From positions 62,001-126,000 of the forward strand of contig JAEWRL010000186.1 in assembly GCA_023398955.1 (NCBI GenBank): a stretch of 64,000 nt of DNA, in the 5' to 3' direction. Both the position numbers and the translations under genes were made by a program. This DNA comes from Pseudomonadota bacterium (GTDB lineage Bacteria > Myxococcota_A > Polyangia > Polyangiales > Polyangiaceae). Under the pieces are notes generated by a model. The model made no database searches. It had not been told where the DNA came from and saw nothing but the letters and a program-made list of their open reading frames with translations. Shown here in pieces: positions 27,791 to 35,834 of the stretch (position 1 is its first letter; each line of letters opens with the position of its first letter).

Positions 27791-29107
27791 ATGAAAAAAC
27801 GCTTCGTTCTCGACACGAATGTTCTGCTCCACGACCCGCGCGCCATTTTCAAGTTCGAAGACAACGACGTCGTGCTCCCAATCTACGTCCTGGAAGAGAT
27901 AGATCAGTTCAAGCGCGAAACGACGGAGCTCGGGCGAAACGCTAGGATGGTGGCTCGCCTCCTCGATCAAGAGCGTCAGAAGGGTCCGCTCTCCCTTGGG
28001 GTGCCCATCGGTGAGGGAGGATCATTGCGAGTGGTGGTTCCCCACAAGCGCCCCGAACTCGCCGTGGCGCTCAATCAGCGCGCAGCAGACCATGCCATTC
28101 TGCAGACGGTCATCGATCTAAGGGACGCAACCCCGGATTTTCCGACCATCCTCGTCACGATGGACGTGAACCTCCGCGTCCGAGCGGATGCCTTGGGCGT
28201 CAAATCGGAGACGTATGAGAATCTCTCCGTCGACGTAGATCGCCTCGACAGCACGGTGGTCGAGCTGAAGGTCGCGGCTGCGGAGCTCGATGGGTTTCTT
28301 GCGGGGGCGACACTGCAGCCCGCCGATGCAGGCGGCTTCCACGACAACGTCGCTGTCGTTCTCACCGACGACAGTGAGCGACCGAGGACGGCGCTGGGCC
28401 GCTATCAAGCGGGAAAGAACCTCGTCTGCGCGTTGCGTGTTCCTCGCGAGGGGGTCATGGGTGTCCGATCCAGGAACCGTGAGCAGAGCTTCGCTCTCGA
28501 CCTTCTGCTCGATGACGCGGTGCGGATGGTCACCCTCATGGGAAAGGCTGGCACGGGGAAGACGCTTCTGGCATTGGCTGCTGGACTCAAGCGGACGATT
28601 CAAGACGGCGCCTACACGAGATTGCTCGTCAGCCGTCCAGTCATGCCGATGGGGCGCGACCTCGGAGCGCTACCAGGAGACCTGATGGAGAAGCTGCATC
28701 CTTGGATGCAACCTATCTACGACAACCTGGAGTTTCTGTTGGTTGCCGGCGCCGGTAGGCAGCGCGGCGTGCGCAGCTACGACGACCTGCTTCAGAGCGG
28801 GCAGCTCGAGGTAGAGCCTCTCACGTACATTCGGGGCAGGAGCCTTCCGAACCAGTACGTCATCGTCGACGAGGCGCAAAACCTTACGCCACACGAGGTG
28901 AAGACCATCGTGACCCGTTGCGGTGAAGGATCGAAGATAGTCCTTACCGGCGACCCCTTTCAGATTGACAACCCCTACATCGACAGCACGACGAACGGCT
29001 TGAGCGTCACTGCGGACCGGCTCAGGGGAGAGGCACTGGTGGGACACGTTCTGCTGTCGAAAGGCGAAAGGAGCGAGCTCGCCAATATCGCTGCGAACAA
29101 GCTGTGA
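27791..29107 (+). CDS. PIN domain-PhoH family ATPase
   Basis: The product is 438 aa from ATG 27791 (MKKRFVLDTNVLLHDP). The N-terminal 130 residues are a PIN nuclease domain, with the metal-binding Asp in VLDTNVLLHD, an acidic stretch in VLEEIDQFK and the late ILVTMDVNLRVRA. The C-terminal half is the PhoH P-loop ATPase: Walker A GKAGTGKTLLALAAGLKR, VSRPVMPMGRDLGALPGD, Walker B YVIVDEAQNLTPHEVKTIVT and TGDPFQIDNPYIDSTTNGL. Such PIN-PhoH proteins act on RNA as helicase-linked nucleases; the physiological substrate here is unknown. AGGAGG lies 12 bases upstream, slightly far. The next gene overlaps the stop by 4 bases. Confidence 0.92.
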   Translation: MKKRFVLDTNVLLHDPRAIFKFEDNDVVLPIYVLEEIDQFKRETTELGRNARMVARLLDQERQKGPLSLGVPIGEGGSLRVVVPHKRPELAVALNQRAADHAILQTVIDLRDATPDFPTILVTMDVNLRVRADALGVKSETYENLSVDVDRLDSTVVELKVAAAELDGFLAGATLQPADAGGFHDNVAVVLTDDSERPRTALGRYQAGKNLVCALRVPREGVMGVRSRNREQSFALDLLLDDAVRMVTLMGKAGTGKTLLALAAGLKRTIQDGAYTRLLVSRPVMPMGRDLGALPGDLMEKLHPWMQPIYDNLEFLLVAGAGRQRGVRSYDDLLQSGQLEVEPLTYIRGRSLPNQYVIVDEAQNLTPHEVKTIVTRCGEGSKIVLTGDPFQIDNPYIDSTTNGLSVTADRLRGEALVGHVLLSKGERSELANIAANKL

Positions 29108-30318
29108 TCAGCGATTACTCGCGAGCCTGCGGTCTGATCGAGGAGGCAGAGCGACGCATCTGCCTCCTGGGCCGCTGTCAGCCGTTGAACCTCCGCTCCG
29201 AGCAGGAGCGCTTGCAAGCAGCATGGCTGCAGCGGCGCGACGCGAAGCCGAAGCTCCGCTATCCCAGGGCAGCAGCTCTTGGAGAGGTGCGGCCGGCCCT
29301 GGCGGCTCTGGCGGAAATGCCGACGCCTCAGGAGTCGCGCTGGCTACTCCTGCAGGAAAGGACGCGTGAGCTCGTGCTCGAGGCAGAGCTCGCGGATGCG
29401 TTTGGTCAGCCCCAGTTTGTGACTCTTGCGGCTCGTCGATTTCCGCGTCCCAGAGGCGAACTGGCGGAAGAGTGCACCTCCTTCGTTCACCGCTTCGCGT
29501 ATTCACCCGCAGAGTCGAGTCCCGAGCTGGTCCCGAGTGATGATCTTCGCTCGGCGCATAGCCTCGCGTCGCTGCTGGGACGAGCGGTCGGGGCGCTGCG
29601 TCTTCCCCTCGCGGTGCGCGTCGAACGGAACCTGGCGAGCACTGCGGCAGTGACTGCGGGGGCGATTCTCGTGCGGGAGGGCGTGCCTCTGACGAAGGAG
29701 GCTTCGCTGCGCATCGCGGCGCACGAGCTGCTCGCGCATGCCCTGCCGCGCTGGTGTGCATCCCAGTGCGGTGAACCGCTTCTGCGCGTCGGAACGGCGG
29801 GCGCCACGGAGGGGGAGGAAGGGCGTGCCCTCCTCGTCGAGGAGCGGTTGGGGTTGCGGAGTCGTGACCGGTGCGCCGAGCTGGCCTGGCGGCACTGCGT
29901 TGCGGAGGCCGTGCGCGACGGTGCGGAGTGGGCCGACCTGATGCGCCGCCTCGCCGCCTTCGACGTCCCGGTCGACCGCAGCGTCGCGATGGGGCTACGG
30001 GCGCTGCGCGGCGGAGGTCTCGGACGTGACCTCGTCTACCTCCCAGCGTACCTGAGCGTCCGCCGTGCTTTCGCGGAGAAGCCCGCGCTGGAGTCCTGGT
30101 TCGAGTGCGGCCGCGTCGGCTTGGCTGCCGCGCAGGTGCTGGCTGCCACCGGGCTCGCAGCGCCCGGAGCCGAGCGTGCCGCAAAGCTCCAGGAGACCTG
30201 CTTGGCTAGCCTTCGGATAGCTCTATCAGGAGTGGCGCGTGGTCCGAAGGGCGCAGGTCCCAGCGTACGTCCTGATCGATCGTGGACCGAAGGCAGCGGG
30301 GGGCTAGGCTCCGGCTGA
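29104..30318 (+). CDS. DUF1704/MATCAP-like metallopeptidase family protein
   Basis: The product is 404 aa from GTG 29104, overlapping the phoH stop (GTGA), so translation is coupled. The centre carries the zinc-binding motif HELLAH (H207, E208, H212) in RIAAHELLAHALPRW, followed by EGEEGRALLVEERLG. The latter matches the EGxAxxxE part of DUF1704 proteins (once called QEGLA-motif proteins), a family related to eukaryotic MATCAP tyrosine carboxypeptidases. A bacterial substrate is not established. The N-terminal 100 residues are helical. The last 113 bases overlap the end of the convergent exonuclease III gene; the Gly/Ser-rich tail there looks nonconserved. Confidence 0.7.
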   Translation: MISDYSRACGLIEEAERRICLLGRCQPLNLRSEQERLQAAWLQRRDAKPKLRYPRAAALGEVRPALAALAEMPTPQESRWLLLQERTRELVLEAELADAFGQPQFVTLAARRFPRPRGELAEECTSFVHRFAYSPAESSPELVPSDDLRSAHSLASLLGRAVGALRLPLAVRVERNLASTAAVTAGAILVREGVPLTKEASLRIAAHELLAHALPRWCASQCGEPLLRVGTAGATEGEEGRALLVEERLGLRSRDRCAELAWRHCVAEAVRDGAEWADLMRRLAAFDVPVDRSVAMGLRALRGGGLGRDLVYLPAYLSVRRAFAEKPALESWFECGRVGLAAAQVLAATGLAAPGAERAAKLQETCLASLRIALSGVARGPKGAGPSVRPDRSWTEGSGGLGSG

Positions 30319-30982
30319 TGAAGATGTAGTCGATTCGTAATCCGCGTTCGTGGCGACGCTTGCCAGCGCGATAGTCCCACCACGAGTACTGACCCGGCCT
30401 GTCGTCGTGAAGCCGCAAGGAATCCACGAACTCCTCGCCCAACACCGACTCGAGCGTGGCGCGCTCGTCCGGATGGAAATGTAGTTGACCTACGAAAGCG
30501 GACGGATCGTAGACGTCGCGCTCATCGCGGGCGATGTTGAAGTCACCGCACACCACGAGGGGCGCTCCCGTGCTAGCGAGGCTCTCGAGCGTCTTGCGGA
30601 GAGCCTCGAGCCAACGGAGCTTGTACTGAAATGCGGCTGAGCCCACCGCTTGCCCGTTGGGGACGTAGGCGCTTGCGATGCACAGGCCCTGTACTGTTGC
30701 AGCGATGAATCTCCTGTCCGCTGCGGCCTCGGCATCGCCCTCCAAGCCCAGAGTGACAGCACTCGTGGCATGCCGGCTGAGCAGGGCCACTCCGTTGTAA
30801 GTCTTTTGACCAAACAACGCGGGTTCGTAGCCGAGCCGTAGGAACTCTTCGATGGGGAAATCATCGTCGCTGCATTTCGTCTCCTGCAGGCAGATGACGT
30901 CGGGCTCGTGGCGGCTCAACCAGCGTGAGACAATCGTTTCACGTGCTCGTATCGAATTGACGTTCCAACTTGCTATTTTCAC
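30206..30982 (-). CDS. xth: Exonuclease III (AP endonuclease)
   Basis: The product is 258 aa from GTG 30982 (first residues KIASWNVNSIRARE after the start). It is a member of the EEP nuclease superfamily that cuts at abasic sites and removes 3' blocks. Motifs present are SWNVNSIRAR, ICLQETKCSD (metal-binding Glu), YVPNGQAVGS, VVCGDFNIARDERDVYDP (catalytic Asp/Asn), LRIDYIFISRSL and RPSDHAPLLIEL (catalytic SDH). The length is close to the E. coli enzyme (268 aa). Its 3' end overlaps the 3' end of the DUF1704-like gene. No other repair gene is adjacent; recBCD lies 20 kb away. Confidence 0.93.
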   Translation of the reverse strand: MKIASWNVNSIRARETIVSRWLSRHEPDVICLQETKCSDDDFPIEEFLRLGYEPALFGQKTYNGVALLSRHATSAVTLGLEGDAEAAADRRFIAATVQGLCIASAYVPNGQAVGSAAFQYKLRWLEALRKTLESLASTGAPLVVCGDFNIARDERDVYDPSAFVGQLHFHPDERATLESVLGEEFVDSLRLHDDRPGQYSWWDYRAGKRRHERGLRIDYIFISRSLAPRCLRSTIDQDVRWDLRPSDHAPLLIELSEG

Positions 30983-31100
30983 GGTTCCGGGGCTTAGGCC
31001 CGTGTGTCCGCGTCTGCAAGTGTGGGTCGGCGTGCCCCCTCTCGCTCTTGGTGCACAGTGACCCCCCCAAGCACCATGAACTACGATTTTTGCGGTCCGC

Positions 31101-31337
31101 TCAGAATTTGCCTGTAGGTGCTGCGACCTGCGCAACCTGCACGACTTTGTTCCCGTAGGCTGGCGGCGGAGCGATGAGCCGCGGGGGAGCATCCTTCCGC
31201 TGTTCGGGTTTAGGGGCTTCGGTGCGGGGCGCGAGCTCGTGAGCGGGAGGCGCAGCGGGGCGCACGACGCTGCTCGCGCACCCAGCCATGCTTGCGATGG
31301 CGATGAGGACGCCGAGCATAGTCAGAGTTCGAGCCAT
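31101..31337 (-). CDS. Small lipoprotein of unknown function
   Basis: The product is 78 aa from ATG 31337. The signal peptide MARTLTMLGVLIAIASMAGC ends in a lipobox-like SMAGC with the acylated Cys at position 20. The mature 58 residues are Pro/Ala/Lys/Glu rich (RPAAPPAHELAPRTEAPKPE), probably disordered, ending AYGNKVVQVAQVAAPTGKF. It is likely an envelope-attached small lipoprotein. It lies upstream of exonuclease III on the same strand. Confidence 0.6.
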   Translation of the reverse strand: MARTLTMLGVLIAIASMAGCASSVVRPAAPPAHELAPRTEAPKPEQRKDAPPRLIAPPPAYGNKVVQVAQVAAPTGKF

Positions 31338-31753
31338 GATATAAAGGATAACGGCCAATCGAGCATTGGCCAGTAGACGCACAGGAGAACATTTCCTCCT
31401 CAGTCCGCTGAGCGGCACCTTTCGCCTTACTTAAGGCGGTTCGGCGTGCCGTCGCTTCACCCGCGCTCTCCACCCGTTTGCACCGATGCGACTGTCTCGA
31501 GCTCGCTGGAGCCGCTGGCTGGACGTGTACTGTCGAAGGAGTGCTGCTGCCCATCCAGTGATAACCCACCGACCGGCTCAATCAGCGCCCGAAATCGTTG
31601 GCGCGCGGGCCGAGGTGATCACAAGCGTGGAGAAGTGTAGAGACGCGACGGCAAGTAAGTGGCAAACTCGGCCAATCAACCGAGTCCGATGATTGCACGA
31701 ATGCGGTAAATCGACGACCCTAACGCGACAAGCACTACCTTCGAATCGGGCGC
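31338..31753. other. Intergenic region without a supported gene
   Basis: A 416-base divergent gap between the small lipoprotein and the kinase-FHA gene. Short open frames here have no family resemblance. It presumably holds both promoters, but none could be assigned with confidence. The sequence near 31640-31750 is less GC-rich than the flanking genes. Confidence 0.5.
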
Positions 31754-33448
31754 ATGAGCCAGGTCTCCAAAAACGTACCGCCTCTTGGCGTAAACACAGT
31801 CGTCAATGACCGCTACGAGATTCACCAGAGCCTCGGGAAAGGCGGGATGGGCGAGGTGTTCCTCGCTTATGATCGCGCCACCCAGCAAACCGTAGCGTTG
31901 AAGGTCGTCCGCGAAGAGACGCGGATGCCCGGGGACGACGAGGCACTGCGGCAAGAGCTCGTCCTAGCCCGTTCCGTCAGCCATCCGCACGTCTGCCGTG
32001 TTCATGACCTGGCTCCGAGTCCTTGGGGTCCGATTCTCGTGATGGAGCACATTCCTGGGCAGACGCTCCACACGCATATCCGACGAAAAAAAGCCCGCGG
32101 CGGCTATGTGCCGGATGAGTTTCGAAAGATCGCCAGTGAGGCGAGTGCCGGGCTCGCAGCCATCCACGCGCAGGGGCTCGTGCATGGGGACTTCAAGCCC
32201 GGAAACGTCATGGTCACCGACGACAGGGCGATCATTCTGGACTTCGGGTTCGCACAAGAACGAGCTCGCCTCAGTGCCCGGCGCCCCGGTGCTCCGCCCG
32301 ACGGGGGAACCCCAAACTACATGGCGCCCGAGAGGCTGCGCTCTGGGGGTGCCAGCCCAGAAGATGACATCTATGCATTGGGTCTCACCCTTTGGGAGAT
32401 GTGGACCTGTAGGGTTCCTGAGCCCGGCTACAAGCCGCGGGCGAAGACACTCCGCGAGCAGGTGATGTTCGACGTCGCCGCTGGCCTCAGCGTAGACGAG
32501 GTGAAGCAGGTCTTTCGCTGTCTCTCGGACGACCCATTACAGAGGCCAGCGGGCAGGCACCTGCGGTTCTTCAACCCTTCGGCGCTAACGACAAGTCAGG
32601 TGCAAATAGCTCGGGAGCGGCTGGCACCTGGTCCGCCTCTCGGGCGCGCAGTCGCTGAGGCCTTCGTTCCGGGTGCTCAGGCGCTCCTCATTACGTTTGC
32701 CAGCAATGCCCCCGCGTCGGCGGGTCGGCTCTATCCGCTGGACAAGCCCATCGTCACGGTGGGCCGCCGTACGGATCAAGACGTCGTCTTGGACGAGGCG
32801 ACGGTATCCGGAGCACATGCCGTGGCACGCTGGCAGTCGGGTTCCTGGGTGATCGAGGATGTCGGGAGCACGAATGGCAGCTATGCAGATCACAGCTTCG
32901 AGCGCAAAAAGTCCGTCACGGCCCTGCACGGTGGGGAGGTGCAGCTGGGAGAGTGCCGGGTCAAGCTCGTCAGCTTTCTCGAGCGCTCGGCGCAGCACCG
33001 ACGCGCCCAAGAGTACCTGAAACGGCGTGATGGCTTGACGGGCTTGCTCCTGCCTCAGCCGCTCCGTTTTGCGCTCCAAGAGGAGCTCGAGTTTGCTCGG
33101 TGGTACAACACGGCTCTTTCGGTGGCGCGCTACCAGATTAGCAGCCCGCAGCGCCCCCCGGGTCAGCGCCCGACGATCCTCGAGATGCTGGCACTCAGAC
33201 GCGCCGCGCAGCGTGTGATCGAGCTGACGGAGATGCTGCTGCTCAGCATCGTGCCAGTAACGGCAGGCCGCACGGGACCGCTCGGGTTCGCGGTCGCGAT
33301 GACAGGCCCTTCCAAAGGGGAAGCGCTGCAGGTCGTCGAGCAGGTCGTTTCTCAAGTGCAAGGCTTGTTGCCGGGAGCTCTCCAGTTGCGGGCTTCCCTA
33401 GTCAATGCAGAGTACGGACAACCCATCGAATCCCTCCTCGAGGAGTGA
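31754..33448 (+). CDS. Serine/threonine kinase with FHA domain and degenerate GGDEF-like C-terminus
   Basis: The product is 564 aa from ATG 31754. Residues 21-275 are a Hanks-type kinase: LGKGGMGEVFLAYDR, ATP-anchoring K50, catalytic loop HGDFKPGN (144-151), DFG at 163-165 and NYMAPERL. The usual HRD is HGD, making it a non-RD kinase that may not need activation-loop phosphorylation. Residues about 330-408 are an FHA phosphothreonine-binding domain (VTVGRRTDQDVVLDEATVSG, then DVGSTNGSY). Residues about 424-560 begin RRDGLTGLL, like the DxLTGL start of GGDEF domains, but no GG(D/E)EF active site is present. The protein should be cytosolic. A small membrane protein gene follows within 35 bases. 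Confidence 0.88.
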   Translation: MSQVSKNVPPLGVNTVVNDRYEIHQSLGKGGMGEVFLAYDRATQQTVALKVVREETRMPGDDEALRQELVLARSVSHPHVCRVHDLAPSPWGPILVMEHIPGQTLHTHIRRKKARGGYVPDEFRKIASEASAGLAAIHAQGLVHGDFKPGNVMVTDDRAIILDFGFAQERARLSARRPGAPPDGGTPNYMAPERLRSGGASPEDDIYALGLTLWEMWTCRVPEPGYKPRAKTLREQVMFDVAAGLSVDEVKQVFRCLSDDPLQRPAGRHLRFFNPSALTTSQVQIARERLAPGPPLGRAVAEAFVPGAQALLITFASNAPASAGRLYPLDKPIVTVGRRTDQDVVLDEATVSGAHAVARWQSGSWVIEDVGSTNGSYADHSFERKKSVTALHGGEVQLGECRVKLVSFLERSAQHRRAQEYLKRRDGLTGLLLPQPLRFALQEELEFARWYNTALSVARYQISSPQRPPGQRPTILEMLALRRAAQRVIELTEMLLLSIVPVTAGRTGPLGFAVAMTGPSKGEALQVVEQVVSQVQGLLPGALQLRASLVNAEYGQPIESLLEE

Positions 33449-33482
33449 GCCCGTTCGGGCGAGAGAGAACCCTTCAGAGCCG

Positions 33483-34172
33483 ATGCCAGTTCCCACGCGT
33501 CCTTCGTTTCCATCCGCCCCTAGCGAGCCCAACCTCCGGCGTCTTGGGGTAGGTGGGCCCGGAGGCAACGGCGATCGGCCCTTGCGTGCACAGTTGGTCG
33601 TGGCCTCTGTCGTGGGCCTCATTCTACTTGCCGTGCCGCTGTACTTGTGGCGGCGTCCCGGTGGGAATAGTGCTGCCGGAACCCAGACCGCTAGCGGAGC
33701 AGCGGTGGACGGCGGTTTGGCGGCTGCGTCCAGCTCCAAGCCCAAAGTGCAGGCCCCCGTGACCCCCGCTGTCAAACTGGATGCCGTGCAACGCGTCCGG
33801 TGCGCAGCATCACCGAACGTGAAGGGTCAGGAAGGGGTGCTCTGTGACTCGCTACCGGCTTTCGAGAAGGCGCTGGCCGACGCAATACGCAAGACGACAG
33901 GCTGCGCACCAAAGACCGGCGAAGCGGGAACGCTGAACTACGTCATGCAGATCGATTTTCGCCGAAAGTGGCTCAATGTCTTTCCGGGTGCGAGCGGACA
34001 ATGGAAGGGCCCGCAGGCTCGCCGCGCCGTAAAATGCGTTGAGCGCGCTCTGCCTCGGCCCGAGTGGGACAAGATAATTCACCAATACAGCTACTATATG
34101 ATCGCGATCATGGCGAGCTACCCACCCCCCGCGCCAATCCCCGGGCCTGACGGCGCGCCGGTGTTCGAGTAG
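33483..34172 (+). CDS. Single-pass membrane protein of unknown function
   Basis: The product is 229 aa from ATG 33483; an upstream ATG at 33405 overlaps the kinase gene and lacks a ribosome site. A Pro/Gly-rich cytoplasmic N-terminus is followed by one helix (QLVVASVVGLILLAVPLYLW, about residues 37-56), an Ala/Ser-rich linker and a soluble domain of about 130 residues with four cysteines (VRCAASPN, VLCDSLP, TGCAPKTG, AVKCVERALP). The pattern suggests an extracytoplasmic disulfide-bonded domain. No family was recognised. Its position directly after the kinase-FHA gene makes it a candidate partner or substrate. Confidence 0.65.
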   Translation: MPVPTRPSFPSAPSEPNLRRLGVGGPGGNGDRPLRAQLVVASVVGLILLAVPLYLWRRPGGNSAAGTQTASGAAVDGGLAAASSSKPKVQAPVTPAVKLDAVQRVRCAASPNVKGQEGVLCDSLPAFEKALADAIRKTTGCAPKTGEAGTLNYVMQIDFRRKWLNVFPGASGQWKGPQARRAVKCVERALPRPEWDKIIHQYSYYMIAIMASYPPPAPIPGPDGAPVFE

Positions 34173-34191
34173 CGGCTGCGGCAGGCCGAAC

Positions 34192-34995
34192 CTAGCGCTT
34201 GGCTTCGAGGGAACGCCGGTATTGGGAGGCGACCTGCCTGTGGAAAAAGTACGTTGGGAGGAGCCGCGCGAGGACGGAGCCCAGCCAGTAGGTGAAACCG
34301 GGAACGTGGGTGTAGGCCCGTCGTACGAACGCAGAGACGGCTTCTCGCGCGCAGATATCGGCAGGCATGAGCCAGGAGCGGAGGCCATCGAACCGGCTTC
34401 CTGCGCTCATTTCTGTGGCAATTCCCCCTGGCAAGTAGGTCGTCACGGAGATGCCTCGTGGCAGCATTTCGTGGTGCAACGCGCAGCCGAAGTTGATCAG
34501 AAAGGCCTTCGTTGCCGAGTATGTTGCCTGGTAGGCAAGCGGGTTCAGGCCGGCCATGCTTGCGACGATCAGCAATCCACCCCCTTCGCTTCGTGCCTGG
34601 AGGTACGTCAGGAACAGTGTCGCCAGGCGCGCAGTGCTGATGACGTTGACTTGGATCATGCGCTCGTGCTCCGACCAGGGAACCTCATCCCAATGGCCGA
34701 AGTGCGTGATGCCAGCGTTGAGCACCACGCCATAGATATTGCGGCGTCGAGTGGCTTCTTCGAAAAGCTGCGTGGCACCATCTGGAGCACTGAGGTCGCT
34801 CGAGATCGTCTCGACCTCGATGCCATACTCCTTCGTGAGCTCAGCGGAGAGGTCGTTCAGACGTTGCTCCCGTCGCGCTGTGAGGATGAGGTTTGCGCGA
34901 TAGCTCTTCGCGAGTTCGCGAGCGATCTCACGACCCAAGCCCGATGACGCCCCTGTGACGACCACCCAGCGAGCGCTCAGTTGCATGTGCTCCAT
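34192..34995 (-). CDS. Short-chain dehydrogenase/reductase
   Basis: The product is 267 aa from ATG 34995 (a second ATG is at 34986). It is a classical SDR: NAD(P)-binding VVVTGASSGLGREIARELAK, then VLNAGITHFGHW with the NAG motif, catalytic Ser in VASMAGLNPLAYQ, and YSATK with the catalytic Tyr and Lys. An Arg-rich segment after strand 2 (LTARREQRLNDLSAELTKEY) suggests NADPH preference. The C-terminal segment FTYWLGSVLARLLPTYFF is hydrophobic and may touch the membrane. Substrate unknown; similar proteins are often annotated as acyl or sterol reductases. It converges with the small membrane protein gene, with 19 bases between stops. Confidence 0.88.
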   Translation of the reverse strand: MEHMQLSARWVVVTGASSGLGREIARELAKSYRANLILTARREQRLNDLSAELTKEYGIEVETISSDLSAPDGATQLFEEATRRRNIYGVVLNAGITHFGHWDEVPWSEHERMIQVNVISTARLATLFLTYLQARSEGGGLLIVASMAGLNPLAYQATYSATKAFLINFGCALHHEMLPRGISVTTYLPGGIATEMSAGSRFDGLRSWLMPADICAREAVSAFVRRAYTHVPGFTYWLGSVLARLLPTYFFHRQVASQYRRSLEAKR

Positions 34996-35147
34996 GGCTT
35001 GCTGAGTAGGCGTTTTCGGCGGGCATCGCAACCCGAATTATGGTGTCTAGCCCGAGGGAGCGCGACAATCCACGTCGTCGCGCGGTGCAGGGTTCATGAG
35101 TCCTCCGGGAAGCGTAACCTATGCCGTCCGGTGCCTCGGAAGGAGCT

Positions 35148-35834
35148 TCATGGGATCACCGGTAGTGCGCTCCGGGTACGGAACGCGAATACTCTCTCGG
35201 CGCGCCCGATCCGTTGCAGGAACAGACCCGTGAAGGTGCTGAAGAGGGCGTCACCCGGGGCTGCGATCCCGGTGCCGCTCGGTCGGCTCACCCAGCGCTT
35301 GATGCGCGCGAGCACGTCGCTGCTCACGGGGTTGACCTGAATGCTGGCGTCCAGGTACAGGGCCGCGCCCAGTGGCACTTGCGCACGTGTCGCGATCAGC
35401 AGCCCGCGGGCCTCTCCGCAGCGGCGGATTACTCCCTCGATGGTCGGAGACCATGCCATGGGGCGGCGCTCGCCGGGCCGCGCGATCTCGAGCTGATAGG
35501 CCTCCTCCCACACATGCCAAGTGATTTTGCAGCTTTGCGCCGTTGTGGCCAGCGGCGCGTCACTCGTCGGTGTGCGTACCGTCGCGGTCATGACGATTGT
35601 CGTCGGTAGCCCACGCCGGAGCTTCTCTTGGATGCTGCCGTCCATGGCGTCACGAAAAGAGACGTTGACGTAGAGCCGGTTCCTCGCTGGCGAATCCCAA
35701 ACGAAGTGGGCGCTGCGACTTGCGAGGTTCGAAACCTGTGTGGTTTGGGCTGCAGCCAGGTTCGAGAGGCTTACCATGGCGCCGACTGCCACGAGCCCAC
35801 GGAAGAACCAGGCAAACCTGTCCAAACGGATCAC
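35148..35834 (-). CDS. Secreted DUF4390-like protein coupled to an Omp85 gene
   Basis: The product is 228 aa from GTG 35834, overlapping the stop of the Omp85-like gene (GTGA on the minus strand). A signal peptide ends near SLSNLAAAQ. The mature part (FVWDSPARNRLYVNVSFRDA, VMTATVRTPTSDAPL, ITWHVWEEAYQLEIARPGER, VNPVSSDVLARIKRWVSRPS) has the beta-rich layout and the late LxRIKxWVxRP segment that suggest DUF4390, though this is resemblance by eye. Translational coupling to the Omp85 protein suggests a periplasmic accessory role in outer-membrane biogenesis. No catalytic motif is seen. Confidence 0.6.
   Translation of the reverse strand: MIRLDRFAWFFRGLVAVGAMVSLSNLAAAQTTQVSNLASRSAHFVWDSPARNRLYVNVSFRDAMDGSIQEKLRRGLPTTIVMTATVRTPTSDAPLATTAQSCKITWHVWEEAYQLEIARPGERRPMAWSPTIEGVIRRCGEARGLLIATRAQVPLGAALYLDASIQVNPVSSDVLARIKRWVSRPSGTGIAAPGDALFSTFTGLFLQRIGRAERVFAFRTRSALPVIP

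Noticed and set aside
31725..31755. tRNA-like TTCGAATC before the kinase-FHA gene
   Set aside because: Only a T-arm-like fragment is present; no acceptor stem or anticodon arm could be folded around it.
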